Translations under genes and position numbers: made by a program
DNA from: Reinekea blandensis MED297
GTDB taxonomy: Bacteria; Pseudomonadota; Gammaproteobacteria; Pseudomonadales; Natronospirillaceae
Assembly (NCBI RefSeq): GCF_000153185.1
Contig: NZ_CH724149.1
Span: 386,789-450,788, forward strand
Length of the DNA: 64,000 bases
Direction: 5' to 3'
Shown here: positions 25,067 through 33,727 of the stretch, piece by piece
Layout: each line of letters begins with the position of its first letter
Position numbering within the stretch: the first letter of the stretch is position 1
Notes under the pieces: model-generated
What the model was told of the DNA's origin: nothing
The model's input: the letters and a program-made list of their open reading frames with translations, nothing else
Databases searched by the model: none

Positions 25067-25921
25067 ATGATTGCTGTCACAGGTGCAACCGGCCAACTGG
25101 GCCAGAAAGTTATGAATCAATTGTTAACAACGGTTCCTGCCGAACAATTGGTGGCCTTAGTCCGTAGCCCGGATAAGGCGGCGGACCTGGCGGGACGCGG
25201 AGTTGATGTTCGCAAAGCCGACTACGACCAACCCGACACACTGACCAGTGCACTGGCCGGTGTTGATCGCCTTTTGCTGATTTCCGGCAGTGAAATCGGC
25301 CAACGGACACGTCAGCATCAGGCGGTGATCGATGCCGCTAAGGCCCAAGGCGTTGAGCTGTTGGTTTACACCAGCATTTTATCGGCGGATAAATCCCCGC
25401 TGAAACTGGCCGAAGAGCACCGGCAAACCGAAGCCGCGTTAAAGGCGTCTGGCGTGCCGCACGTTATCCTGCGCAACGGCTGGTATACCGAAAACTACAC
25501 CATGGGTCTGGCCGGCAGCCTGGAGCAGGGCGCCATGGCCGGTGCGGCCGGTGAAGGGGTCTTTAATGCCGCCACCCGTCAGGACTATGCCGAAGCCGCC
25601 GTCGCCGTACTGACGCGCGAAGACAACACCAGCGGCACCGTATACGAGTTGGCGGGCACTGAGGGCTTTACCCTGGCGCAGTTTGCACAACTGGGCAGTG
25701 AACTGAGCGGCAAGCCGCTGACTTACCAGAATATGCCAGAGGCGGATTTTGCTGGTCTGCTGGCGCAGGTGGGTCTGCCTGCCGAATTCGCGGCCATTCT
25801 GGCGGATTCGGAAGCCGGTGCCGCGGACGGTTGGCTTGCCAGTGAATCGAAGGATCTGGAGACGCTGATCGGTCGGCCATCAACACCATTGAAGACCGCG
25901 ATTCAAGACGCGCTGAACTAA
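25067..25921 (+). CDS. NmrA-like NAD(P)H reductase, QorB type
   Basis: A 284-residue atypical short-chain dehydrogenase. The N-terminal Rossmann motif GATGQLGQKV is followed by LVRSPDKAADL and by RNGWYTENY, a stretch typical of QorB/YtfG (quinone oxidoreductase 2). It likely reduces quinones with NADPH in the cytoplasm. The start ATG 25067 has GAGGAAAAACCG upstream. The gene is divergent from a LysR regulator, the usual arrangement for a regulator and its target. Confidence 0.9.
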   Translation: MIAVTGATGQLGQKVMNQLLTTVPAEQLVALVRSPDKAADLAGRGVDVRKADYDQPDTLTSALAGVDRLLLISGSEIGQRTRQHQAVIDAAKAQGVELLVYTSILSADKSPLKLAEEHRQTEAALKASGVPHVILRNGWYTENYTMGLAGSLEQGAMAGAAGEGVFNAATRQDYAEAAVAVLTREDNTSGTVYELAGTEGFTLAQFAQLGSELSGKPLTYQNMPEADFAGLLAQVGLPAEFAAILADSEAGAADGWLASESKDLETLIGRPSTPLKTAIQDALN

Positions 25922-25931
25922 CACTCAAACC

Positions 25932-25967
25932 AAAAAAAACGCCCCGGACTCATGGAGTGCGGGGCGT
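25932..25967 (-). terminator. Terminator of fadE
   Basis: ACGCCCCG/CGGGGCGT with an inner ACTC/GAGT stem forms a 12-pair hairpin with one mismatch; on the minus strand it is followed by eight Ts. It lies just past the fadE stop and may also slow transcription from the convergent qorB-like gene. Confidence 0.88.
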
Positions 25968-25989
25968 GCTTCACTGGCGCTTTTAGCGT

Positions 25990-28449
25990 TTACGCGGCTT
26001 GATCGTCGTTGTGTTCGATCAGCGTGTCTTTGTTTTTAGCAAACTCGTCGAACGCAAAATCATCGACCATCAGCATGTTCAGAACTTTCGCTTCATACTT
26101 CGTCATGAACTCAAATTCTTCATCACTGATCACATCGGCGTCTTTGGCCGCCACGAAGCGTTCTTCCGGATGCAGTGCCTGCTCAGGCAGCTCACCTTTC
26201 GCGTACGCCTTGGCAATTTTACGATAGAGCGGTTCGGCTTTTTCGTAATCTTTCAGCAGGGCATTGTACTGTGCGACCGGGTTTTCGACTCCGCCATCTT
26301 TTTCGTCGTTCCAGATCGTTTCGATCAGATGACGTCGTAAACTTGAATCGGTCGAGACCGTTTTCGCCAGGTGTCGGGTCGCCCGATCGTCCGGCATTTT
26401 CCAGCGTCGACCTAATGGCAGAGTCACCACGCGCAGTGCCATGGCGACCGGACGGGCCGGCAGGTTGTCGAGAAATTCCGACAACGCCGCTTCAGTACGA
26501 TGCAACAGCAATTGCAGGCTGTACTCCATTACATGCTGTTCACCTTCAACTTTTTCAGATTCTTCCCAGCGCTTGAGAACCATCGACGCGAGATACAGAT
26601 TCGACAGCATGTCACCCAAACGTGCCGAAATCAGTTCGCGCATTTTCAGTTCACCACCGAGTGTTGCCATGGCGGCATCGCTGCACAAACCGAAGGCCGA
26701 ACTGAAACGAGACAAGGCTTGCGCGTATCGTTTTGCCGGACCATCGAAAGGTACCGAGGCTTTACCGATACCCAGCCCCTGAGTGAAGGCCCGGCTGGCG
26801 TTACCGATGACTAAACCGACATGAGCGAACACCGCTTTATCAAAGGCATTGGCATCGTCGTTGTTTTTCGCGGCCAGCTCTTTCAACACATAAGGATGGC
26901 AACGGATCGCGCCCTGACCGAAGATCATCAACGAGCGTGTCATGATGTTCGCGCCCTCAACGGTAATCGAGACTGCCGAACTGCTGTAACCAATACCGAG
27001 ATAGTTTTTCGGACCGAGCGTCACGGTTTTACCGCCGTGTACATCCATGGCATCGCTCAATATGGCGCGCTGCATTTCCGTCAGGTGGTATTTCAGAATG
27101 GCGGACGGAACGGATGGTTTCTGACCATCGTCAACCATGTTTGCGGTTTGCTGTACGGCCGCCTGTGCGATGTAGGTGTATGCCGCCATGCGTGCCAGCG
27201 GTGCCTGTACGCCTTCCATTTCGGCAACCGGCGTATTGAACTGACGACGCACCCGGGTAAAGCCGCCCGAGGTTGCCAATGCATAAGCACCGGCACCGGC
27301 CGCGCCGGAAGGCAGGGTAATGCAGCGACCGACGGATAGGCATTCAACCAGCATGCGCCAGCCTTCGCCGGCCATCTCTTCGCCACCGATGATGTAGTCG
27401 AGCGGGATAAATACGTCTTTGCCTTTGATGGGGCCGTTCAGGAACGGGCTGCCAATCGGGCAGTGACGACGGCCGATTTCCATCCCGTCTGTGTCGCGAG
27501 GAATCAACGCACAGGTGATGCCGCGATCGGTGCCTTTGCCGAGCAGGTTGTCCGGGTCAAACATACGGAACGCCAGACCAACGACGGTGGCAATCGGTGC
27601 CAGAGTAATCCAGCGCTTTTCAAAGTTTAGTTTAATACCGATCACTTCTTTGCCGTTGAACTCGCCTTTGCAGACGATGCCGGTATCGGGCAGCGACGTG
27701 GCATCGGAACCGGCTCGTGGGCCGGTCAAGCCAAAGCAGGGAATTTCACGACCGTCGGCCAGACGTGGCAGATAATGATTTTTCTGTTCGTCGGTACCGT
27801 ACTTCAACAACAGCTCACCCGGGCCGAGTGAGTTCGGCACACCGACAGTGACCATCAATGTTTCGTTCGACGCCAGCTTTTGCAACACCGCCGATTGCGC
27901 TTTCGCGGAAAATTCTAGGCCACCGTACTGTTTCGGAATGATCATGCCGAAGAAACCTTCTTTCTTCAGTGATTCCCAGACGGTTGGCGGCAGGTCGGCG
28001 CGTTCAACGGCGACATCCCAGCCGTTGCATTGAGACAGTACATCAACACACTGGTTATCGATAAACGCCTGCTCTTCGTCAGTCAGGCCGGTGTGTTTGT
28101 TGGCCAGCAGTTTGTTGTAATCCGGACGGCCGGTGAACAGTTCGCCGTCCCAGCCGACGGTGCCGGCATCGAGTGCCACCTGTTCGGTTTGTGACACTTT
28201 CGGTGCAATTTTCTTAAAGATGTCGAAGACTTTCTGAGACAGCCATAAGCGGCGAATGGGGCCGAATCCAATGACCAGTGTCGCAATGGCACCGAGGATC
28301 AGCAGGACACCATAAACAGCCGATGCTAATTCCATCGACAGCGCACCGAACAGCAACAGAACACCGACGGCGGCGAGTGAACCGAGTTCCTGGCGCATGA
28401 CCCAGAAGAGTCCGGCCAGAGTCAGGAGGAATAAAATAAACGTTACCAT
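25990..28449 (-). CDS. fadE: Acyl-CoA dehydrogenase, FadE type
   Basis: A large (about 819-residue) FadE, the first enzyme of fatty-acid beta-oxidation in gammaproteobacteria, reducing FAD and passing electrons on. An N-terminal hydrophobic stretch (MVTFILFLLTLAGLFWVM and a second one) attaches it to the membrane. The core contains CFGLTGPRAGSDA (FAD/substrate loop), EKRWITLAPIATV and YSSSAVSITVEGANIMTRS near the catalytic region. Start ATG 28449 is chosen because GAGG lies seven bases upstream; the frame open to 28488 adds a hydrophilic stretch. The gene stands alone with its own terminator. Confidence 0.95.
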   Translation of the reverse strand: MVTFILFLLTLAGLFWVMRQELGSLAAVGVLLLFGALSMELASAVYGVLLILGAIATLVIGFGPIRRLWLSQKVFDIFKKIAPKVSQTEQVALDAGTVGWDGELFTGRPDYNKLLANKHTGLTDEEQAFIDNQCVDVLSQCNGWDVAVERADLPPTVWESLKKEGFFGMIIPKQYGGLEFSAKAQSAVLQKLASNETLMVTVGVPNSLGPGELLLKYGTDEQKNHYLPRLADGREIPCFGLTGPRAGSDATSLPDTGIVCKGEFNGKEVIGIKLNFEKRWITLAPIATVVGLAFRMFDPDNLLGKGTDRGITCALIPRDTDGMEIGRRHCPIGSPFLNGPIKGKDVFIPLDYIIGGEEMAGEGWRMLVECLSVGRCITLPSGAAGAGAYALATSGGFTRVRRQFNTPVAEMEGVQAPLARMAAYTYIAQAAVQQTANMVDDGQKPSVPSAILKYHLTEMQRAILSDAMDVHGGKTVTLGPKNYLGIGYSSSAVSITVEGANIMTRSLMIFGQGAIRCHPYVLKELAAKNNDDANAFDKAVFAHVGLVIGNASRAFTQGLGIGKASVPFDGPAKRYAQALSRFSSAFGLCSDAAMATLGGELKMRELISARLGDMLSNLYLASMVLKRWEESEKVEGEQHVMEYSLQLLLHRTEAALSEFLDNLPARPVAMALRVVTLPLGRRWKMPDDRATRHLAKTVSTDSSLRRHLIETIWNDEKDGGVENPVAQYNALLKDYEKAEPLYRKIAKAYAKGELPEQALHPEERFVAAKDADVISDEEFEFMTKYEAKVLNMLMVDDFAFDEFAKNKDTLIEHNDDQAA

Positions 28450-28614
28450 GTCAGACCTCGTTTCCTTTTGTGTACCCACAACCATCATAGATGGTTATGA
28501 CCGTAAATTGGTGAGTTAGGGTGTAAAAAGTACGCGTGGGGTATAAAGCCGGATGGACAGGATGGCAACTTTGTACGGAGGTTGGCGTTTATCTTTACCT
28601 GAGACGAATCAGTC

Positions 28615-28649
28615 ATGCCCTGCAGGGGCGATTGTTTCCTGCAGGGCAT
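28615..28649 (-). terminator. Hairpin after cydB
   Basis: ATGCCCTGCAGG (28615-28626) and CCTGCAGGGCAT (28638-28649) form a perfect 12-pair stem with an 11-base loop, twelve bases beyond the cydB stop. There is no clear T run, so it may be a weak terminator or an RNA-stabilising hairpin. Confidence 0.6.
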
Positions 28650-28661
28650 TATTGGTGAGCG

Positions 28662-29657
28662 TCAGTTATAGGTCAGTTCCCGCGTTTTACCACGGAAGAT
28701 GTAATACGCCAGCGCGGTATAGGCGAGAATAAACGGCAACACAAAAACGGTGCCGAGTAGAATGATTTTCAACGCGGCCGGGCTGCTGGCACCTTCTGCG
28801 GCGGTCATGACGCCGGGAATCACGTCAGGGAAATAACTGTACGCGAGTCCGAGAAAGTTCAGCACAAACAACAGCGTGACCGCGACAAACGGAAACCAGT
28901 TGCCGATGTCGTTCTGCGTTGGGACATGCGCGAGATAGCGATCCACCGCCACCAGAATCAGCAAACACATCAACGGCACGGGCGCGAGCAGAAACACCTC
29001 CGGCACACTCAGCCAGCGCTCGGCGACCGATTGACTGAGCAACGGATTGATGACGCTGATGGCAACCATACCCAGTGCCGCCAGCCACCCCGCGCGACGA
29101 CCGGCTGCAGCGGCATGACGTTGCACCTCGCCTTCGGTTTTCATCACCAACCAGGCACCGCCGATGTAGGCATAGGCAGCGCTGACACACAGAGCACTGA
29201 GCACGGCAAACCCGTGCGCAAAAAGCCCGGGTTCAAAACCCAGGACCCAGCGTCCGAGCATGTAACCCTGTGACAGCGCTGCCAGCCATGAGCCCAAGCG
29301 AAACAACAGATCCCAACGGTCTTTGTGCTGTGCATGTGCTTTCGCGCGAAAGTCGAACGACACGCCGCGCAAAATGAGGCCCAGCAACAGCAAAAAGGTT
29401 GGGAAGTACAGCGCGCTGAACACCACTGAGTTGGCAAATGGAAATGCGATCAGTAACAGGCCGACCGCCAGCACCAACCAGGTTTCATTGGCGTCCCAGA
29501 ACGGCCCGATGGACGAAATCATCACATCGCGGTGCGCTTCATGGTGGAACGGCATGAGCATACCGACACCGAGGTCGTAACCATCGAGAATGGCATAAAG
29601 CAGCACGGCAAGGCCCATCAGGGTCAGAAATATTTCCGGCAGATGTGCATCAATCAT
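28662..29657 (-). CDS. cydB: Cytochrome bd-type quinol oxidase subunit II
   Basis: A 331-residue CydB with about nine membrane helices, beginning IFLTLMGLAVLLYAILDGYDLGVGML, the family's N-terminal signature, and containing SSIGPFWDANETWLVLAVG and FDFRAKAHAQHKDRWD. With subunit I it forms the inner-membrane quinol oxidase that reduces oxygen at high affinity. Subunit type resembles the cyanide-insensitive CioB of pseudomonads, agreeing with the short Q loop of subunit I. It overlaps cydA by four bases. No CydX reading frame was noticed downstream. Confidence 0.95.
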   Translation of the reverse strand: MIDAHLPEIFLTLMGLAVLLYAILDGYDLGVGMLMPFHHEAHRDVMISSIGPFWDANETWLVLAVGLLLIAFPFANSVVFSALYFPTFLLLLGLILRGVSFDFRAKAHAQHKDRWDLLFRLGSWLAALSQGYMLGRWVLGFEPGLFAHGFAVLSALCVSAAYAYIGGAWLVMKTEGEVQRHAAAAGRRAGWLAALGMVAISVINPLLSQSVAERWLSVPEVFLLAPVPLMCLLILVAVDRYLAHVPTQNDIGNWFPFVAVTLLFVLNFLGLAYSYFPDVIPGVMTAAEGASSPAALKIILLGTVFVLPFILAYTALAYYIFRGKTRELTYN

Positions 29658-31024
29658 GCGTTGGCTCCTTTGAGAAACTTCAGACGACTGGGGCGTGCCG
29701 GAGCGTCGGTAAACTCCTCGACCCGCGATGATTTACGCGCCAGATAAAACAGCGTCTGGATGTAGGCAAATAACAGAAAGGCGTAGAGCGATAAGTACAG
29801 GGCCAGTGACACGCCGACCTGTGTGCCGGGGACGGTGGTGACCGCATCGGTCGTGCGCAGTACGCCAGACACCAGCCAGGGCTGTCGTCCGATTTCGGTG
29901 ACATACCAGCCGGCCAGTGAGGCAATCCAACCGGAAAACGTCATTCCGGTCACCACGCGCAGCAACCAGGTGGGCATCTCATGGCGGCGGACAATGAAGT
30001 AAACGCTCACCCAACTGACAGCCAGCATGAGCAGGCCCATACCCACCATCAAACGGAACCCGAAGAACAGCGGCTTAACGGGCGGGTGTGCGTCAAAGTC
30101 ATTCAACCCGATCAGTTCGCCCTGGGTGTCGTGTGTCAGTATGAGACTCGCCAGATAGGGAATGCCGACTTCCCAATGATTGTCACGGGCGTCTTCATCG
30201 GGCCAGGCAAACAGCAGCAGTGGCGCGCCGGTTTCGGTTTCCCAGATGCCTTCCATTGCGGCGATTTTCTGCGGCTGATGTTCCAATGTGTTCAAGCCGT
30301 GCAAATCCCCCACGAATGCCTGAATCGGCATGATGATCGCAGCGGCGAACAGGCCGGTGGTCAGGGCGTAACGCGGCGCGGCTTTTTTGTCGCCCTTCAG
30401 GATGCGATACGCCGACAGGCCGGCCACCAGGAACGAGGCTGTCAGCGCCGAGGCCAGCAGCATGTGTGACAACCGATAGGGCATGGAAGGGTTAAAAATC
30501 ACTTCTTTCCAGGAGGTAACATGCGCCACCCCAATAATCAGTTCGTAGCCCGCGGGCGTATGCATCCAGCTGTTGAGCACCAGAATCCAGAACGCCGATA
30601 GCGTCGTGCCGATGGCGACGAGCGCGGTGGCGCCGGTGTGCACCCAGTTAGGCACCCGTTGCATGCCAAACAGCATGATGCCGAGGAAGGTGGCTTCCAT
30701 AAAGAAGGCGGTCAGCACTTCGTAACCGAGCAATGGTCCGGCAATGTTGCCTACCGTTTCCATAAAGCCCGGCCAGTTGGTGCCGAACTGAAAACTCATG
30801 GTGATGCCGCTGACCACGCCCAGTGCAAACGAGAGCGCAAACACCTTGACCCAAAAGCAGTAAACGCGCAGCCAGACCGGGTGCTTGCTGATGTCGAAGC
30901 GGATTTTGAAATACAGCAGCATCCAGCCGAGGGCGATGGTGATGGTCGGAAACAGAATGTGAAAACTGATGTTGGCGGCGAACTGAATGCGCGACAGCAT
31001 CAGCGTTTGAGCGAGTGCGTCCAT
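29654..31024 (-). CDS. cydA: Cytochrome bd-type quinol oxidase subunit I
   Basis: A 456-residue CydA with the heme ligands visible as His in NISFHILFPT (near residue 22), His in YRLSHMLLASAL (near residue 187) and Met in the later helix region; the GRQPWLVSGVLRTTDAV motif is the quinol-site hallmark. It is shorter than E. coli CydA (522) because the Q loop is short, as in CIO-type oxidases. It starts one base after the GbsR-like regulator stop, so the three genes form an operon controlled from the operator at 31621-31646. Confidence 0.95.
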   Translation of the reverse strand: MDALAQTLMLSRIQFAANISFHILFPTITIALGWMLLYFKIRFDISKHPVWLRVYCFWVKVFALSFALGVVSGITMSFQFGTNWPGFMETVGNIAGPLLGYEVLTAFFMEATFLGIMLFGMQRVPNWVHTGATALVAIGTTLSAFWILVLNSWMHTPAGYELIIGVAHVTSWKEVIFNPSMPYRLSHMLLASALTASFLVAGLSAYRILKGDKKAAPRYALTTGLFAAAIIMPIQAFVGDLHGLNTLEHQPQKIAAMEGIWETETGAPLLLFAWPDEDARDNHWEVGIPYLASLILTHDTQGELIGLNDFDAHPPVKPLFFGFRLMVGMGLLMLAVSWVSVYFIVRRHEMPTWLLRVVTGMTFSGWIASLAGWYVTEIGRQPWLVSGVLRTTDAVTTVPGTQVGVSLALYLSLYAFLLFAYIQTLFYLARKSSRVEEFTDAPARPSRLKFLKGANA

Positions 31025-31025
31025 T

Positions 31026-31583
31026 TCAGGCCTCCTCGTCTTTTTTACCCGGCTTCAAACGGCTGGTCATTTCCAGTACCCGGCCCACGCCGGCGCCCAT
31101 CTTCATCAAGGCTTTCAAGTGATCCGGTTTCATGTTCTGCACGTCATCAAACCAATGGGTGAACAGCTCCAGAAGGTCGTTCATTTCCTGCATCTGGGCG
31201 CGGGCATGTGAGTGGTCACTGTCGTCAAAATCCATCAGCAGACCGCGCACCACCGACAGGGTCGGGTCGACTTCGCGTTTTTTGCGCTCGGCCATCACCT
31301 GTTGCGCCAGCTCCCAGATGGAGCCATTGGCAACAAGATAGTCTTTGCGATCGCCGGGTTCGCGGTGCACGCGGATCAGGCGCCAGCTCTGCAGCTCTTT
31401 GGCGGCCATGCTGACGTTACCGCGGGAGACGTTCAGCCCCTGGGCGATGTCATCGGCGTTCAGTGGCTTCTCACTGAGGACGATCAGTGCCAGCATCTGG
31501 CCGACAGTTCGGTTGAACCCCCAGCGGCTGGCCATCTCACCAAAGTGGACCACAAAGGTTTCGGTTTCGGCGGACATTTGCAT
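31026..31583 (-). CDS. GbsR/MarR-type transcriptional regulator
   Basis: A 185-residue winged-helix protein of the GbsR branch: MASRWGFNRTVGQMLALIVLSEKPLNADDIAQGLNVSRGNVSMAAKEL is the DNA-binding region, followed by a helical tail. GGAG lies eight bases before ATG 31583. Being first gene of the cydAB operon and preceded by palindromes, it is likely an autoregulator that also controls the oxidase. Known GbsR homologues sense choline and related compounds, but the signal here is unknown. Confidence 0.9.
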   Translation of the reverse strand: MQMSAETETFVVHFGEMASRWGFNRTVGQMLALIVLSEKPLNADDIAQGLNVSRGNVSMAAKELQSWRLIRVHREPGDRKDYLVANGSIWELAQQVMAERKKREVDPTLSVVRGLLMDFDDSDHSHARAQMQEMNDLLELFTHWFDDVQNMKPDHLKALMKMGAGVGRVLEMTSRLKPGKKDEEA

Positions 31584-31620
31584 CCGGTTTTCTCCAGTCG
31601 TTTGATCAGAATCATTGACA

Positions 31621-31646
31621 TTCTGAATTTTCAGAAATTTCTGAAA
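31621..31646. promoter_or_regulatory. Overlapping palindromic operators upstream of gbsR-cydAB
   Basis: TTTCAGAAATTTCTGAAA (31629-31646) is a perfect 18-base palindrome, and TTCTGAA-TT-TTCAGAA (31621-31636) overlaps it, giving three alternating half sites. On the minus strand TATACT (a likely -10) precedes them, so a bound repressor would block transcription of the regulator and the oxidase genes. Confidence 0.65.
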
Positions 31647-31770
31647 GTATAATTATCTGGAATCGAAATGCGAATAAAACTCAGAAGTCTTTACAAATGC
31701 GTCGGCCAGGCTGACAAACGAGGGTGCAATCGGTCATCATGCGCGATCCCTTCTGCACGGAAACGACGCC

Positions 31771-32673
31771 ATGACCAACGCCACACCCTCGTCCTACGCT
31801 TTGTTGTTCTTTCAGGGGGCAATCTGGGGCTCGTCATTCCAAGCCATTAAGTTTGCGTTGGAAGGGTTCGGACCCATGACTGTCGCGGCCGGGCGCATTG
31901 GCCTTGCCGCGGTCATGATGCTGCTTTACGCCCGGGCGCGTGGGCATCGGTTACCACGAAACGGTCGGGTGTTGGGCATGCTGGCCATTGTGGGGTTGTT
32001 TAACTGCGCCATTCCGTTCTTCCTGATTCCGTGGGGCGAGCAGAGCCTCGATTCCGGCCGTACGGCGATTTTTATGGCCACCGGGCCGCTGATCGCGCTG
32101 GCCATTGCCCATTTCACAACCACCGATGAGCGCCTGAATCGCTTCAAGCTCCTTGGCTTTGTCATGGGGTTTGTCGGGGTGTTGCTGGTCATTGGCCTGG
32201 ACTCATTCAGTGCCGGTGCCGCCGAATGGTTGCCGCAGTTGGCGATTATTGGCGCGGCCACGTCGTACGCCATTTCCGGAGCCATCGCCAAACGTGTTCT
32301 GAACGTAAGCAGTTCCGTCTTTACCGCCTGTGTGTTGAGCAGCGCCGCTCTGATGACGCTGCCGGCGAGCCTGATTCTGGAAACCCCGGTGACCGATCTG
32401 GCCGCAACCGGGTTGAGCAGGCCCCTGCTGGCGCTGATCTACCTCGGGCTGATCCCAACCGGGCTGGCTTTCCTGATTCGCTTTCATCTCATTAAAACCG
32501 TGGGATATACGTTCGTGTCGCAAGTCGGATACCTGGTGCCTGTATTTGGAGTGCTGTTTGGCGCGTTGATTTTTCAGGAAGCGATCACCGCCAACATCGT
32601 GACCGGCTTGTGCCTGATTCTGACCGGTATCTTTGTGAGTCGTTTATCCGCACGTCACCGTGAACCGCTCTAA
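31771..32673 (+). CDS. EamA/DMT-family transporter
   Basis: A 300-residue inner-membrane protein with ten predicted helices arranged as two EamA repeats (first: FQGAIWGSSFQAIKFALEGFGPMTVAAGRIG; second: SYAISGAIAKRVL and following, ending in YLVPVFGVLFGALIFQEAI). Members export amino acids, metabolites or drugs; substrate cannot be predicted. It is divergent from the gbsR-cydAB operon with 187 bases between. Confidence 0.92.
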   Translation: MTNATPSSYALLFFQGAIWGSSFQAIKFALEGFGPMTVAAGRIGLAAVMMLLYARARGHRLPRNGRVLGMLAIVGLFNCAIPFFLIPWGEQSLDSGRTAIFMATGPLIALAIAHFTTTDERLNRFKLLGFVMGFVGVLLVIGLDSFSAGAAEWLPQLAIIGAATSYAISGAIAKRVLNVSSSVFTACVLSSAALMTLPASLILETPVTDLAATGLSRPLLALIYLGLIPTGLAFLIRFHLIKTVGYTFVSQVGYLVPVFGVLFGALIFQEAITANIVTGLCLILTGIFVSRLSARHREPL

Positions 32674-32806
32674 GTTGAGCAAAAACACACATGTGACAAG
32701 GGTCGGAGCATCGAATGGCAGGGACGGTTTAAGCGCTGATTAACCAAACCGAAACACACGCCCCGGCTGCACCGGCGCCAAGTTCTGTGCTGTCTAGTTG
32801 ACGAGA

Positions 32807-33727
32807 CTATTCGACCAGTAAAAAATTCACGCAGTTCTTGCCTTCATGTTTGGATTGGTAAAGCGCCTGATCCGCAATCTGCAGCGCCGATGCAGCATCG
32901 ATTACAGAACCGGTTGCAGAGGTGCAGCAACCTACCGAGACAGTGACCACCGGAAAAGTGGCGTCATCAGCATGCGGAATCGCTAAGGCTTCCACGTTGG
33001 CTCGGATACGTTCCGCGACTTTCTGTACACCGAGTGCATCCGTTTCCGGTAGCAGCACGGCAAACTCTTCTCCGCCATAACGCGCCACCAGATCTCCGGA
33101 TCGAAGAATGGCATCACTGAACACGGTACTGACGGCTTGCAGACATTTATCACCTTCGATATGTCCAAATTGATCGTTAAAGGCTTTAAAGTTGTCGATG
33201 TCCAGCATGATGAGGGAAATCGGGTTCTTTTGACGATTGGCACGTCCCAACTCAGACGTCAGCTGATCATCAAAGACCCATCGGTTAGCCAGTTTTGTTA
33301 ACTGATCCGTGCGCGCCTGTTTGTCGAGCAACTTCAACGCATGGTAATAGGCTAAATGGGTTTTGGCACGAGCCGCCAGCACTCTGGGGTTCAGCGGTTT
33401 ATGGATATAGTCGCCGGCACCGACCTCAAACACCGACTCCTCAAAGCCGACGTCGGCATGGCTAGTAATCACCAACACGGGGATGTCCTGCGTGGATGGC
33501 ATGGCTTTCAGCTTGGTACAGACATCCAACCCATTGGCATCCGGCAGTTCAATGTCGAGCAGAATCAGGTCCGGGTGCTTTTCTGAAATCATGCTGAAGG
33601 TTTGTTCAGCCGTTTCCGCAAATCGAACCCGCCCGATATCGCTCATCACCTGATACAGAGACATGACTACAGAAGGATCGTCGTCGACGATTAAGATTTC
33701 AGAAGACGCGGGGAGGGTGTTGTTCAT
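32807..33727 (-). CDS. Diguanylate cyclase response regulator (REC-GGDEF)
   Basis: A 306-residue PleD-like protein. The receiver domain (residues about 10-125) has the acidic pocket DDDPS, phospho-acceptor Asp in LILLDIELPDA, and conserved Lys in YIHKPLNP. The GGDEF domain (about 150-305) has an intact active site GGEEF preceded by RSGD, an RxxD product-inhibition site at the right five-residue distance. It should make c-di-GMP when phosphorylated. It is the third gene of the operon, directly after the hybrid kinase, so it is a likely output of that kinase. Confidence 0.94.
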   Translation of the reverse strand: MNNTLPASSEILIVDDDPSVVMSLYQVMSDIGRVRFAETAEQTFSMISEKHPDLILLDIELPDANGLDVCTKLKAMPSTQDIPVLVITSHADVGFEESVFEVGAGDYIHKPLNPRVLAARAKTHLAYYHALKLLDKQARTDQLTKLANRWVFDDQLTSELGRANRQKNPISLIMLDIDNFKAFNDQFGHIEGDKCLQAVSTVFSDAILRSGDLVARYGGEEFAVLLPETDALGVQKVAERIRANVEALAIPHADDATFPVVTVSVGCCTSATGSVIDAASALQIADQALYQSKHEGKNCVNFLLVE

